Of a DNA stretch of 64,000 nt, positions 45,294 through 54,282 are shown piece after piece. The position numbers were made by a program, and so were the translations under genes. How positions within the stretch are numbered: position 1 is the first letter of the stretch; each line of letters starts with the position of its first letter. This DNA is from Wenxinia saemankumensis (GTDB lineage: Bacteria; Pseudomonadota; Alphaproteobacteria; Rhodobacterales; Rhodobacteraceae): NCBI RefSeq assembly GCF_900141735.1, contig NZ_FQYO01000003.1:1-64000 (forward strand). The letters are read 5' to 3'. The notes under the pieces were generated by a model that ran no database searches, was not told the origin of the DNA, and was given only the letters and a program-made list of their open reading frames with translations.

Positions 45294-46901
45294 TCAGTTG
45301 CCTTCCGTGTCGGTCGTGTCGGCGGGGCTGTCGGGCGCGGGATCGGCGGGATCGTCGCCCTCCATCGTCGTGGGGGTGTCCATCGTGGCGGGCGTGTCCA
45401 TCGTCCCGGCAGCGTCGACCGGGACCTCCGCCGGGGCGCCGGCCTCGTCGGGCGCCTCGGCCGGGGTCGGCCCGGGAACCCGGGCAGGGGGTGCGAGCCC
45501 GGCCGGGGCGGCGGGCTGGCCGAGCGTCGGGGCCATGGCCGGCGGCGCCTCCAGCGCGGCGCGATCGGGCAGGACGTAGGCGGTCACCGCGTTGTCGCGA
45601 TCGAAGACGCGGCGCGCGGCCGTCATCACGTCCTCTGCCGTCACCGCCTCCAGGATATCTGGCCAGGCCTGCACGTCCCCTACCGTGAGACCGGAGGTCA
45701 GTGCCGCGCCGTATTCCCGGGCGCGCCCCTCGACATCGTCGCGGCCGTAGATCTCGGATGCTCGGAGCTGGACGCGGATCCGCTCCAGCTGGTCCTCGGT
45801 CACCCCCTCTTCGAGGAATTCGGCGAGCGCGGCGTCGAGCGCGGCCTCCGCCTCGGCCAGCGGGACGCCGGGCAGCGGCGCGACCGAGACGCCGAAGGTC
45901 GTGGCGTCGAGGCTGAGGCCGGAATACCAGGCCCCCGCGAACAGGGCGAGCGGCTGCTCGAAGACCAGCTTCTCGGACAGGACGGAGGTGAAGCTCGACC
46001 CGCCCAGCACCTGTGCGAGTACCGTCAGGGCCGCCGCCTCCTCCTGCGCGCCGGCATCGCGCTCGGGTGCGAGATAGCCGCGCCGGACATAGGGCTGGCT
46101 GATCCGCGGATCGTCGAAGATGACCCGCCGCTCGGCGCGCTGCGGCGGCTCCTGGCTGCGGAACCGCTCGGGCAGCTGGTCCTCGGCGGGGATCGCGCCG
46201 TAGGTCTCTTCCGCCAGCTGCCGGACCTCGGCCGGATCGACATCGCCCGCGACGACGAGGACGGCGTTGTTCGGCGAATAGTAGAGCTCGTAGAAGTCGA
46301 GCACGTCGTCCATCTGCAGCGCCTGCATCTCGTGCTGCCAGCCGATCACCGGCTGGCCGTAGCGGTGGTTGAGATACTGCGCCGCGGAGATCTGCTCGCC
46401 CGCCAGCGCGCCGGCATTGTTCTCGACCCTCTGGTTGCGCTCCTCGAGGATGACGTTCCGCTCGGTCTCGATATCCTCGGCCGTCAGGGCGAGGTCGTTC
46501 ATCCGGTCGGCCTCCATCTCCATCATCAGGGGCAGGCGGTCGGCGGCGACGCGCTGGAAGTAGGCGGTGTAGTCGTAGGAGGTGAAGGCGTTGTCGGTGC
46601 CCCCGTTCGCGGCGACGGTGGCCGAGAACTCGCCCGCCTCCATGTCGTCGGTCGCCTTGAACAGGAGATGCTCGAGGAAATGGGCCACGCCCGAGACGCC
46701 GGGGGGTTCGTCGGCCGATCCGGTGCGGTACCAGACCATATGGACGACGACCGGGGCGCGATGATCCTCGATCACCACCACCTCCATCCCGTTGTCCAGG
46801 GTGAAGGTTGTGACATCGTCGTCCCCCGTCCCCTGCGCGGCGAGGGGGGCGGCCCCGGCCCCGGCAAAGGCGCAGGCGAGGCAGAGCTGTCGGAGCGGCA
46901 T
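45294..46901 (-). CDS. M16 family zinc peptidase, catalytic subunit type
   Basis: The 535-residue precursor has a signal peptide (about 1-22, ending PLAAQ). The zinc site is intact: His74, Glu77 and His78 in GVAHFLEHLLF and Glu154 in ILEERNQR, 76 residues later. The second half retains the RxxY-region fold. A 95-residue C-terminal tail rich in Pro, Ala and Asp follows the peptidase fold, with repeated TMDTP units; it is probably disordered. It is encoded with an inactive M16 partner. Confidence 0.93.
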   Translation of the reverse strand: MPLRQLCLACAFAGAGAAPLAAQGTGDDDVTTFTLDNGMEVVVIEDHRAPVVVHMVWYRTGSADEPPGVSGVAHFLEHLLFKATDDMEAGEFSATVAANGGTDNAFTSYDYTAYFQRVAADRLPLMMEMEADRMNDLALTAEDIETERNVILEERNQRVENNAGALAGEQISAAQYLNHRYGQPVIGWQHEMQALQMDDVLDFYELYYSPNNAVLVVAGDVDPAEVRQLAEETYGAIPAEDQLPERFRSQEPPQRAERRVIFDDPRISQPYVRRGYLAPERDAGAQEEAAALTVLAQVLGGSSFTSVLSEKLVFEQPLALFAGAWYSGLSLDATTFGVSVAPLPGVPLAEAEAALDAALAEFLEEGVTEDQLERIRVQLRASEIYGRDDVEGRAREYGAALTSGLTVGDVQAWPDILEAVTAEDVMTAARRVFDRDNAVTAYVLPDRAALEAPPAMAPTLGQPAAPAGLAPPARVPGPTPAEAPDEAGAPAEVPVDAAGTMDTPATMDTPTTMEGDDPADPAPDSPADTTDTEGN

Positions 46902-47055
46902 GGGCGGAACCTCCCGTATCCCTTGGTCGCGGCGACCCTACCCCCCGTGGCGCGCCCCGCCTAGGCGGGGGAACGCCGATGTGAGAGCGGGGTGAGGGCG
47001 TTGCCGGGCGCGCCTCTCCGGCCTAGGGTGCAGGCCGCTCGGAAAGGGTCCTCCC

Positions 47056-48249
47056 ATGCTCGACGGCAAACACGTCCTTCTCGTGATCGGCGGCGGAATC
47101 GCGGCCTACAAGGCGCTCGATCTCATCCGCCGCCTGGCGGAGCGGGGCTGCACGGTGACCCCGGTCCTGACGCGCGCGGGGGCGGAGTTCGTCACCCCGC
47201 TCTCGGTCTCGGCGCTGGCGGGGCGAAAGGTCTTCACCGATCTCTTCGACCTGACGGACGAGGCCGAGATGGGCCATATCGAGCTCAGCCGTGCGGCCGA
47301 CCTGATCGTCGTCGCCCCGGCCACCGCAAACCTCATGGCGAAGATGGCGGCGGGGATGAGCGACGACCTCGCCTCGACCCTGCTTCTCGCGACCGACAAG
47401 GACGTGCTGATCGCCCCCGCGATGAATGTCCGCATGTGGGAGCATGCGGCGACGCAGCGCAACCTCGCCACCCTTCGCGCCGATGGCGTGCGCGTGGTCG
47501 GCCCGAACGAGGGCGGCATGGCCTGCGGCGAATACGGGCCCGGCCGGATGGCCGAACCGCTGGAGATCGTCGCCGCCGTGGACGCCGCGCTGGGCGGCGG
47601 ACCGCTGGCGGGGCGGCGCGTGCTCGTCACCTCCGGCCCGACGCACGAGCCGATCGACCCGGTGCGCTACATCGCCAACCGGTCCTCCGGGGCGCAGGGC
47701 ACGGCGATCGCGCGGGCGCTGGCGCAGGCGGGGGCCGAGGTCGTCTTCGTCACCGGGCCCGCCGACACGCCCCCGCCCGGCGGGGTGGAGGTGGTCCGCG
47801 TCGAGACCGCGCGCGAGATGGAGGCGGCGGTGCGCCGGGCACTGCCGGCCGATGCCGCGATCTTCGCCGCCGCGGTGGCGGACTGGCGGGTCGCCTCGGC
47901 TTCCGACCGGAAGATCAAGAAGGGGGCGGGCGGCCCGCCCCGGCTCGACTTCGCCGAGAATCCCGACATCCTGGCGGGTGTCGCCGGGATGGGGGAGGGG
48001 CGGCCGCGACTGGTCGTCGGCTTCGCCGCCGAGACGCATGACGTGGTGGCGCATGCGACGGCCAAGCGGGTCCGCAAGGGCTGCGACTGGATCCTGGCCA
48101 ACGACGTCTCGCCGGCGACGGGAATCATGGGCGGGACCGAGAACGCGGTGACGCTGATCACCGGGGAGGGGGCCGAGCCCTGGCCGCGGATGGGCAAGGC
48201 GGACGTGGCCGAACGTCTCGCGGCGCGGATCGCCGCCGCCCTTGCCTGA
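47056..48249 (+). CDS. coaBC: Bifunctional phosphopantothenoylcysteine decarboxylase/synthetase
   Basis: CoaBC makes phosphopantothenoylcysteine and decarboxylates it to 4'-phosphopantetheine in coenzyme A synthesis. The 397-residue protein has the FMN-dependent CoaC half (VIGGGIAAYKALDLIRRL, catalytic His in GHIELSRAADLIVVAPATAN, and PAMNVRMW) and the CoaB half (VLVTSGPTHEPIDPVRYIANRSSG is the start of it; AAVADWR and the Lys in DRKIKK follow). The length is normal. It begins a likely coaBC-dut-moeB-GNAT operon. Confidence 0.95.
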   Translation: MLDGKHVLLVIGGGIAAYKALDLIRRLAERGCTVTPVLTRAGAEFVTPLSVSALAGRKVFTDLFDLTDEAEMGHIELSRAADLIVVAPATANLMAKMAAGMSDDLASTLLLATDKDVLIAPAMNVRMWEHAATQRNLATLRADGVRVVGPNEGGMACGEYGPGRMAEPLEIVAAVDAALGGGPLAGRRVLVTSGPTHEPIDPVRYIANRSSGAQGTAIARALAQAGAEVVFVTGPADTPPPGGVEVVRVETAREMEAAVRRALPADAAIFAAAVADWRVASASDRKIKKGAGGPPRLDFAENPDILAGVAGMGEGRPRLVVGFAAETHDVVAHATAKRVRKGCDWILANDVSPATGIMGGTENAVTLITGEGAEPWPRMGKADVAERLAARIAAALA

Positions 48250-48300
48250 GCCCTGCGGAATGCCGCCCCCGCCCGGTCGGCGCGGCGGATGGCGGGCCGG

Positions 48301-48330
48301 TCTCCGGAGTATTTCAGGCAAGATAAGGGG
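48301..48330 (+). repeat. Intergenic repeat, diverged variant
   Basis: TCTCCGGAGTATTTCAGGCA and AGATAAGGGG lie just before dut. The pattern CGG-G/T-TATTTC followed by a purine-rich block resembles the 12811 element, but the CCCTGCGAAGG core is replaced. I include it as a probable relative only. Confidence 0.35.
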
Positions 48331-48336
48331 CGGGCC

Positions 48337-48792
48337 ATGTCGCGCGTGATCTGCGAGTTCGTGCAGGGGGCCGACGCGTCGCTGGGCCTGCCGGCCTATG
48401 CCACGGCGGGGGCGGCGGGGGCGGACCTGCGGGCGAACCTGCCGGACCGGGGCCGGATCGTGCTGGCGCCGGGGGCGCGTGCGGCGGTGCCGACCGGCCT
48501 GCGGATGGCGCTGGAGCCGGGCTTCGAGATGCAGGTGCGGCCGCGCTCGGGCCTCGCCCTGCGGCAGGGCCTGACCGTGGCGAACGCGCCCGGGACGGTC
48601 GATTCAGATTTCCGGGGGGAGGTCATGGTGATCCTCGTGAACCTCGGGGCGGATCCGGTCGGGATCGCGCATGGCGACCGCATCGCGCAGGCGGTGATCG
48701 CGCCGGTGGTCCGGGCCGGCTTCGTCGAGGGCGTGCCCGAGGGGACCGCAAGGGGGGCGGGCGGCTTCGGCTCGACCGGGATCGCGGGATGA
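48337..48792 (+). CDS. dut: dUTP diphosphatase
   Basis: Dut hydrolyses dUTP to dUMP, keeping uracil out of DNA. The 151-residue trimeric-type enzyme shows all five motifs: [46 protein letters not shown] and the C-terminal GGFGSTG. I chose the ATG at 48337. Its stop overlaps the moeB start (ATGA). Confidence 0.96.
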   Translation: MSRVICEFVQGADASLGLPAYATAGAAGADLRANLPDRGRIVLAPGARAAVPTGLRMALEPGFEMQVRPRSGLALRQGLTVANAPGTVDSDFRGEVMVILVNLGADPVGIAHGDRIAQAVIAPVVRAGFVEGVPEGTARGAGGFGSTGIAG

Positions 48793-49871
48793 TCCTCGTC
48801 GGGGTGATGATCGCGGCGCTCTGGGGGATCGGGGCGATGACCGGGGCCCCGCGCCGGGCCCGCTGGACGATGACCGGCCTGCTGCTGGTCGCGGTGATCG
48901 CGCTGCATCTGGTCCTGCCGGACGGGCACCCGCTGCGCGCCGCGACGGGCGGATCGGCCGCGCTCTGGATCGGGCTGGCGGCGGCGGGGGGGATCGGCTG
49001 GCTCTACGCGCAGGGGCTGCGGCTGCTGCGGGCCCGGGCCGGAGCCGGCGCCCGGGCCCCGGTCCGGGAGGCGGCGGAGGCCCCGCCCGGCCGGCTGGGG
49101 GCGGCCGAGCTGGAGCGGTCGCTCCGGCACATCGTCCTGCGGGAGATCGGCGGGCCGGGCCAGGCGCGGCTGAAGGCGGCGAAGGTTCTGGTCGTCGGCG
49201 CGGGGGGGCTGGGCTCGCCGGCGCTGCTCTATCTTGCCGGGGCGGGGGTGGGGACGATCGGGGTGATCGACCCGGATGCCGTCGACGCGACCAACCTGCA
49301 GCGGCAGGTGATCCATGTCGACGCCGCGATCGGCGCGCCAAAGGTCTTTTCCGCCGCCGAGCGGATGACGGCCCTCAATCCTTTCGTAACGGTCCGCCCC
49401 TATCATCGGGCCCTTTCGGAGGAGATCGCGGAGGAGCTGATCGCGGAGTACGACCTCGTCCTCGACGGGACGGACAATTTCGAGACGCGCTACCGGGTGA
49501 ACCGCGCCTGCGTCGCGGCGGGCGTGCCGTTGATCGCCGGCGCGCTCACCCAATGGGAGGGGCAGCTGTCGCTCTGGGATCCCGCGCGGGGCGGGCCCTG
49601 CTATCGCTGCGTCTTTCCCCGGGCCCCGGACCCGGGGCTCGTCCCGTCCTGCGCGGAGGCGGGGGTGCTGGGCCCGCTCCCCGGCATCGTCGGCGCGATG
49701 ATGGCGGCCGAGGCGGTCAAGGTCCTGGTCGAGGCGGGAGAGCCCCTGCGGGGGCGGCTGATGATCCACGACGCGCTCTACGCCGAGACGCGGGTGATGC
49801 GGATCGGCGCCCGCGCCGATTGCCCCGATTGCGGGGGGCGGGGCGCTGATCGCCCGCCGCGCCGGGCATGA
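48789..49871 (+). CDS. moeB: MoeB/ThiF family adenylyltransferase with N-terminal membrane module
   Basis: The 360-residue protein has about three hydrophobic helices in its first 85 residues (about 1-16, 27-44, 55-77), then a full MoeB/ThiF domain. That domain has ATP loop [34 protein letters not shown], the catalytic-Cys region [12 protein letters not shown] and the zinc Cys pairs CYRC and CPDC. It likely adenylates MoaD (36.7 kb) or a related carrier, at the membrane. Soluble E. coli MoeB is about 250 residues, so the N-terminal module is extra. Overlaps dut and the next gene by ATGA. Confidence 0.9.
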   Translation: MILVGVMIAALWGIGAMTGAPRRARWTMTGLLLVAVIALHLVLPDGHPLRAATGGSAALWIGLAAAGGIGWLYAQGLRLLRARAGAGARAPVREAAEAPPGRLGAAELERSLRHIVLREIGGPGQARLKAAKVLVVGAGGLGSPALLYLAGAGVGTIGVIDPDAVDATNLQRQVIHVDAAIGAPKVFSAAERMTALNPFVTVRPYHRALSEEIAEELIAEYDLVLDGTDNFETRYRVNRACVAAGVPLIAGALTQWEGQLSLWDPARGGPCYRCVFPRAPDPGLVPSCAEAGVLGPLPGIVGAMMAAEAVKVLVEAGEPLRGRLMIHDALYAETRVMRIGARADCPDCGGRGADRPPRRA

Positions 49872-50374
49872 GGGTCGGCCCGGCCCGGTCGGAGGCGGAT
49901 CACGCGGCGGTGCGGGCGCTGCTGGGGGAGTTCCGCGACTGGCTGGACGCGCGCTACCCGGACGACCTTGCGCTGATCGCGGCCTATTACCCGCGCGAGG
50001 GCTACGCCGCCCTGCTCTCCGACCTGCCCCGGCTCCACGCCCCGCCCGGCGGGGACATCCTGCTGGCGAGGGATGGCGAGGGCGCGCCAGTCGGCTGCTG
50101 CATGTTCGGCCCCGGCGCGGCCGGGATCGCGGAACTGAAGCGGATGTTCGTGACCCCGGGCGCCCGGGGGCGGGGGATCGGCCGGGCGCTCATCGCCGCC
50201 GCGATCGGGGCTGCGCGGAGGGCGGGCTACCGGCGGATGCGGCTCGATACCGGCCCGCTGCATTGCGAGGCGCAGGCGCTCTACCGGGCCTGCGGCTTTG
50301 TCGAGCGCGGACCCTGGGGTCCGGTGCCGGCGGGCTGGGAGGGGCGGCTGGTCCATTTCGAACGGGCGATCTGA
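49868..50374 (+). CDS. GNAT family N-acetyltransferase
   Basis: A 168-residue GNAT with the acetyl-CoA loop in ELKRMFVTPGARGRGIGRALI (ARGRGIGRA is the pyrophosphate-binding stretch) and ALYRACGFVERGPWG in motif B. The substrate is unknown. Its ATG overlaps the moeB stop, so it belongs to the coaBC-dut-moeB transcript. It ends the run before a 530-bp gap. Confidence 0.9.
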   Translation: MRVGPARSEADHAAVRALLGEFRDWLDARYPDDLALIAAYYPREGYAALLSDLPRLHAPPGGDILLARDGEGAPVGCCMFGPGAAGIAELKRMFVTPGARGRGIGRALIAAAIGAARRAGYRRMRLDTGPLHCEAQALYRACGFVERGPWGPVPAGWEGRLVHFERAI

Positions 50375-50907
50375 CCCGACACCGGTCGGACGAGCTCGGG
50401 GCGGCTCCAGCGCCCCGATGGTGCAGGGCCCCGATGGAGCGGGCGCGCCGCGCCGTGTTTCCTCGCGGCGTCGAACCCGGGGCCGCGCCGTCGGCGGCGC
50501 GGCGGACGAAGACGCTTCCGCGACGATGCGCCGGGGTCCGGGTCGCTGCTGTCCACTCTCGAGGCGCCCCCCGCCCACCTTCCTGCCTGGGCAGGGAGTC
50601 CGAAAAGGGGACCGTCAGCAGGCCCGCCGGACATCCACCCTGTGCCGCTTCGCGCGCCACGGGCCTGCAAAGGCCCGGGAGGGGCCGGGCCGGGCATCCT
50701 CCGCCCCGCGCGGATCGTCTGGTCCCCGGGCGCAACGACCCGCCCCCGCAACTCGATGCCGCCGTCCCCCCCGGGCCCCCAGGCCCGCCCCGGCAGGGCG
50801 GATCGGTCGCCCGGCCCCCGCCCCCCGGGGACGGGCTTGCACCGGGCGGCGGCCCGCCCATACTGCGTGCCAGCCAAACCGATCCGCCTTCAGGGAGATT
50901 GCCCCTC
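50375..50907. other. 533-bp intergenic region without a recognisable gene
   Basis: Open frames here are long only because of very high GC, and none shows family-like composition, a start signal or similarity to anything I know. Visible structure includes a perfect hairpin CCGCGCCG-TCGG-CGGCGCGG (50483-50502), a possible terminator of the upstream operon. The palindrome-like CCTGCCTGGGCAGG lies near 50581. The 3' end must contain the promoter of the amino-acid binding-protein gene. A small RNA is possible but not supported. Confidence 0.6.
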
Positions 50908-51690
50908 GTGACCCGACTCATCGCCGCCGCCGCGCTCGCTCTGACCGCGTTGCCCTCCCTCGCCCAGGACCTGCCCGACCTGGGCGGCCGCGAGGTCGTC
51001 ATCGCGACCGAGAACGCCTATCCGCCACTCCAGTTCGTCGGGCCCGAGGGGGCTCCGATCGGGTGGGAATACGACGCGATGGAGGCGATCGCCGGCCTCA
51101 TCAACATCGTGCCGGTCTACGAGACGACGAGCTGGGACGCGATGATCCCCGCCGTGGCCGAGGGCCAGTACGACATGGGCATGACCGGCATCACGATCCG
51201 CGAGGACCGGGCCGAGGTGGTCGACTTCTCGGACAGCTACATGACCAGCCAGATGGTCATGCTGGTCCGCGGCGACGAGGAGCGGTTCACCGACGCCGCC
51301 TCCTTCGCCGCCGACCCGGACCTGCTGATGGCCGCCCAGCCCGGCACGACGCCGTTCTATGTCGGCGTCTACGACGTGCTCGACGGCGACGAGGCGAACC
51401 CGCGCATCCAGCTGTTCGAGACCTTCGGCGCGGGCGTCGAGGCGCTGCGCAACGGCGATGTCGACCTTGTCCTGACCGATGGCACGGCCGGGAACGGCTA
51501 TGTCGCGGCCTCCGAGGGCGGGCTCAAGATCGTGGGCGAGCCGCTGGGGACCGAGGAGTTCGGCTTCATCTTCCCGCAGGGTTCGGACCTGGTGGAGCCG
51601 ATGAACGCCGCCATCGCCGCGCTCGCCGGGGACGGCACGCTGGACGAGCTGAACACCCGCTGGTTCCTCGACTACGCCATGGGCGAGTGA
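50908..51690 (+). CDS. Polar amino acid ABC transporter substrate-binding protein
   Basis: The 260-residue precursor has a signal peptide (about 1-20, ending LPSLAQ) and a family-3 solute-binding fold: VVIATENAYPPLQFV, GWEYDAMEAIAGLI, the hallmark YDMGMTGITIREDRAEVVDF and VDLVLTDGTAGN. It starts with GTG, preceded by AGGGAGA. Amino acids or related compounds are the usual ligands. It is followed after 76 bp by a matching permease gene, but no ATPase gene is nearby. Confidence 0.9.
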   Translation: MTRLIAAAALALTALPSLAQDLPDLGGREVVIATENAYPPLQFVGPEGAPIGWEYDAMEAIAGLINIVPVYETTSWDAMIPAVAEGQYDMGMTGITIREDRAEVVDFSDSYMTSQMVMLVRGDEERFTDAASFAADPDLLMAAQPGTTPFYVGVYDVLDGDEANPRIQLFETFGAGVEALRNGDVDLVLTDGTAGNGYVAASEGGLKIVGEPLGTEEFGFIFPQGSDLVEPMNAAIAALAGDGTLDELNTRWFLDYAMGE

Positions 51691-51766
51691 GCCAGAACTG
51701 ACCGCACGATCCGGTCGGGCGGGGCGCGCAGCTGCGCTCCGCCCGTTCCCGCAGGAAGGGGCCGCC

Positions 51767-52564
51767 ATGGCGCCGCATCCCCCGAAGCCCAAACGCGAGG
51801 GCGACTTTCCCTGGTGGCTGGTGATCGTGGGGCTCACGATCCTCTGGCTGTTCTGGGAGGTGCTGTCGGACGAGGTCTATGCCGGCGTCCTGCAGCTTCT
51901 GCTGAAGGGGCTGGGGATCACCGTTCTCGTGACCGCGATCGCCTATGCCTCGGCCTGTCTGCTCGGCCTTCTCCTCGCGCTGATGCAGCTCTCCGGGTCG
52001 CTGGTCGCCCGGCAGGCGGCGCGGCTCTATGTCGAGGTGATGCGCGGCGTGCCGATCATCGTGCTGCTGCTCTACGTCGCCTTCGTCTTCGCCCCCGCCC
52101 TCGTCGACCTGCGGAACTGGGTTGGCGGCCAGCTGGGGTGGGAGCCGGTCCGGGGGCGCGACTTCCCCCTGCTCTGGCGCGCGGTGATCGCCCTGACGCT
52201 GGCCTATGCCAGCTTCCTCGCAGAGGTGTTCCGCGCGGGCCTGCAATCGGTGGAGAAGGGCCAGATCGAGGCGGCGGAGGCGCTGGGCCTGACCCGTTTC
52301 CAGAGGTTCCGCTTCGTCACGTTTCCGCAGGCGATCCGCACCATCCTGCCGCCGCTCGGCAACGACCTCGTGGCGATGGTGAAGGACAGCTCGCTCGTCT
52401 CGGTGCTCGGCGTGGCCGACATCACCCAGCTGGGCAAGGTCACGGCGGCGGGAAATTTCCGCTATTTCGAGACCTACAACGTGGTCGCGCTGCTCTACCT
52501 GACGATGACGATCGGCCTCAGCCTGCTGCTGCGCCGGTTCGAGAAGGCGCGCCGCGCGCGGTGA
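51767..52564 (+). CDS. Polar amino acid ABC transporter permease
   Basis: The 265-residue HisM/GlnP-type permease has about five membrane helices and the signature EAAEALGLTRFQRFRFVTFP then QAIRTILPPLGNDLVAMVKDSSL. The first 15 residues are a basic, Pro-rich tail. Together with the upstream binding protein it forms an importer that needs an ATPase encoded elsewhere. A strong hairpin follows the stop. Confidence 0.92.
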   Translation: MAPHPPKPKREGDFPWWLVIVGLTILWLFWEVLSDEVYAGVLQLLLKGLGITVLVTAIAYASACLLGLLLALMQLSGSLVARQAARLYVEVMRGVPIIVLLLYVAFVFAPALVDLRNWVGGQLGWEPVRGRDFPLLWRAVIALTLAYASFLAEVFRAGLQSVEKGQIEAAEALGLTRFQRFRFVTFPQAIRTILPPLGNDLVAMVKDSSLVSVLGVADITQLGKVTAAGNFRYFETYNVVALLYLTMTIGLSLLLRRFEKARRAR

Positions 52565-52587
52565 GGGGCGCCCCCGACGGGCGCCCC
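52565..52587. terminator. Hairpin between convergent permease and hydrolase genes
   Basis: GGGGCGCCC (52565-52573) and GGGCGCCCC (52579-52587) form a perfect 9-bp stem with a 5-base loop, immediately after the permease stop and just before the 3' end of the FAH gene. Confidence 0.6.
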
Positions 52588-52599
52588 GCCCCCCGGGGG

Positions 52600-53445
52600 T
52601 CAGTCGGCGGCGACGGCCCTCTGCCGCTGGGTGCCGAGCCCCTGCACCGTCAGCTCCATCGTGTCGCCGGGGCGCAGGAAGCGCTGCGGTCTCATCCCCA
52701 TGCCGACGCCCGATGGCGTGCCCGTGGCGATCACGTCGCCCGGCCGCAGCTCCATGAAACGCGACATGTAGGACACGATCTGCCGCACGGTGAAGATCAT
52801 GTCGGACGTGTCGCTGTCCTGGACGGTCTCGCCGTTCAGCTTCAGCGACAGGGCCAGGGCCTGCGGGTCCGGCACCTCGTCCGCGGTGACGAGCCAGGGG
52901 CCGACGGGGCCGAAGGTCGGGGCCGACTTGCCCTTCGTCCACTGACCGCCGCGCTCGATCTGCCAGGCCCGCTCCGAGACGTCGTTCACGACGCAGTAGC
53001 CCGCGACGTGGTCCAGCGCCTCCTCCTCGGAGACGTGGAAGGCCGGCCTGCCGATCACGACGCCGAGCTCGACCTCCCAGTCGGTCTTCTCGCTGCCGTG
53101 CGGGACGATCACGTCGTCGTCGGGCCCGCAGAGGCAGGACGTCGTCTTGTTGAAGAGGATCGGCTCCTTCGGCGGCTCGGCCCCGGTCTCGGCGGCGTGT
53201 TTCGCGTAGTTCAGCCCGATGCAGAAGAAGTTGGGAACCGAGGCGAGGCAGGCCCCGATCCGCCCGGGCTCGGCCACGGCCGGCAGGGTGGCCGGGTCGA
53301 TCGCGCGGATCCGCTCCAGCGCCTCGATCGAGACGCCGTCCCCGGCGAGATCCGTCACGTGGCCCGACAGGTCGCGGACCGTGCCGTCCTCATCCAGAAG
53401 TCCCGGCTTCTCCGATCCCTTCGCCCCGTAGCGCAGCAGTTTCAT
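52600..53445 (-). CDS. Fumarylacetoacetate hydrolase family protein, likely 2,4-diketo-3-deoxy-sugar-acid hydrolase
   Basis: The 281-residue protein has the FAH fold: FCIGLNYAKHAAETG, the metal-site Glu pair in DWEVELGVVIG, and the Asp in YCVVNDVSERAWQ. The segment MKLLRYGAKGSEKPGLLDED and overall pattern match the subgroup that hydrolyses 2,4-diketo-3-deoxy-L-fuconate or -rhamnonate to pyruvate plus a hydroxy acid; many are mislabelled ureidoglycolate lyase. Substrate identity is inferred. It starts inside the 3' end of the GntR gene (56-bp overlap), with GGAAAGGACGAGG before the ATG. Confidence 0.85.
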   Translation of the reverse strand: MKLLRYGAKGSEKPGLLDEDGTVRDLSGHVTDLAGDGVSIEALERIRAIDPATLPAVAEPGRIGACLASVPNFFCIGLNYAKHAAETGAEPPKEPILFNKTTSCLCGPDDDVIVPHGSEKTDWEVELGVVIGRPAFHVSEEEALDHVAGYCVVNDVSERAWQIERGGQWTKGKSAPTFGPVGPWLVTADEVPDPQALALSLKLNGETVQDSDTSDMIFTVRQIVSYMSRFMELRPGDVIATGTPSGVGMGMRPQRFLRPGDTMELTVQGLGTQRQRAVAAD

Positions 53446-54148
53446 CCTCGTCCTTTCCGGGGCGTCGGCCCCCGTCCTTCGATGTCTCGGCGCCGGCTTC
53501 GGCCGCTTCCCCCGCGAGCACAAGGCGGAAGTAGTCCGGCAGCCCGGCGAGGTGGTCGCCCAGCACGGCGGTGAAGGCCCCGACATCGCGCGCGACGAGG
53601 GCCGCGACCATCTGCCCGTGCTGCTCCAGCGCGAGCTGCCGCCGCTCCTTCAGCCGCGAGGCCAGGAACCGCGCCCGCCAGAGCCGCGCGAGATAAGCAC
53701 GGTGCGTCCGGGCGAGGGCGGCATTCCCGGATTCCACCGCGATCGCCATGTGGAACGCCATGTCCATCTCGAAGCTGTCGATCCGCTCGGCGGTGGCGAA
53801 CCCGTCCTCCATCCGCTGCGCGGCCGAGGCGATCCGGGCGAGGCCTGCATCGCTGGCATTGCGGCAGGCCAGCTCCCCCGACAGGCGCTCCAGCGCGATC
53901 AGCACCTCGGCGGAATCGCACAGCTCGCGCAGATCGGGGCGGGCGACGACGGGGGACCGGGCGGGCCGCAGCTCGATCAGCCCCTCCTTGGCGAGGATGC
54001 GGATCGCCTCGCGCATCGGGGTCCGGCTGACGCCCATCTCGGCCGCGTGGTCGCGCTCCTTCACCGACTGGCCGGGGCGCAGGTCGCCGCGCAGGATCTT
54101 GCGGCGCAGCTCGGCTGCGATGTGATCGGGCAGGGGGGGCAGGCTCAT
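53390..54148 (-). CDS. GntR family transcriptional regulator (FadR/FCD type)
   Basis: The 252-residue regulator has an N-terminal winged helix-turn-helix (IAAELRRKILRGDLRPGQSV, RDHAAEMGVSRTPMREAIR, EGLIELRP) and a C-terminal helical FCD effector domain with possible metal-binding His residues (DMAFHMAIA, LEQHGQM, LGDHLAGL). I chose the ATG at 54148; the frame is open to 54217, but that extension would read through the operator at 54201. It is co-transcribed with the FAH gene, divergent from the dehydrogenase genes, and likely represses both directions. Confidence 0.9.
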   Translation of the reverse strand: MSLPPLPDHIAAELRRKILRGDLRPGQSVKERDHAAEMGVSRTPMREAIRILAKEGLIELRPARSPVVARPDLRELCDSAEVLIALERLSGELACRNASDAGLARIASAAQRMEDGFATAERIDSFEMDMAFHMAIAVESGNAALARTHRAYLARLWRARFLASRLKERRQLALEQHGQMVAALVARDVGAFTAVLGDHLAGLPDYFRLVLAGEAAEAGAETSKDGGRRPGKDEDETAALRGEGIGEAGTSG

Positions 54149-54200
54149 CGGCACGCGGCGGTTCGGGGTCGGGTCAGGGTCGGGGGCAGTCTTCCCCATC

Positions 54201-54210
54201 TGGTATACCA
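54201..54210. promoter_or_regulatory. Palindromic GntR-type operator TGGTATACCA
   Basis: The 10-base perfect palindrome fits the TGGTNNACCA-type operators of FadR-subfamily GntR regulators. It lies 52 bp upstream of the regulator's proposed ATG and 72 bp upstream of the divergent dehydrogenase gene, as expected for an autoregulated divergent control region. Confidence 0.65.
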
Positions 54211-54282
54211 AAAACAAGGCGGTTATCGTCAGGCGGGCCCGCCCTCGCGGCGGCCGAGCAGGGCGACGAAAGGACAGGCATC

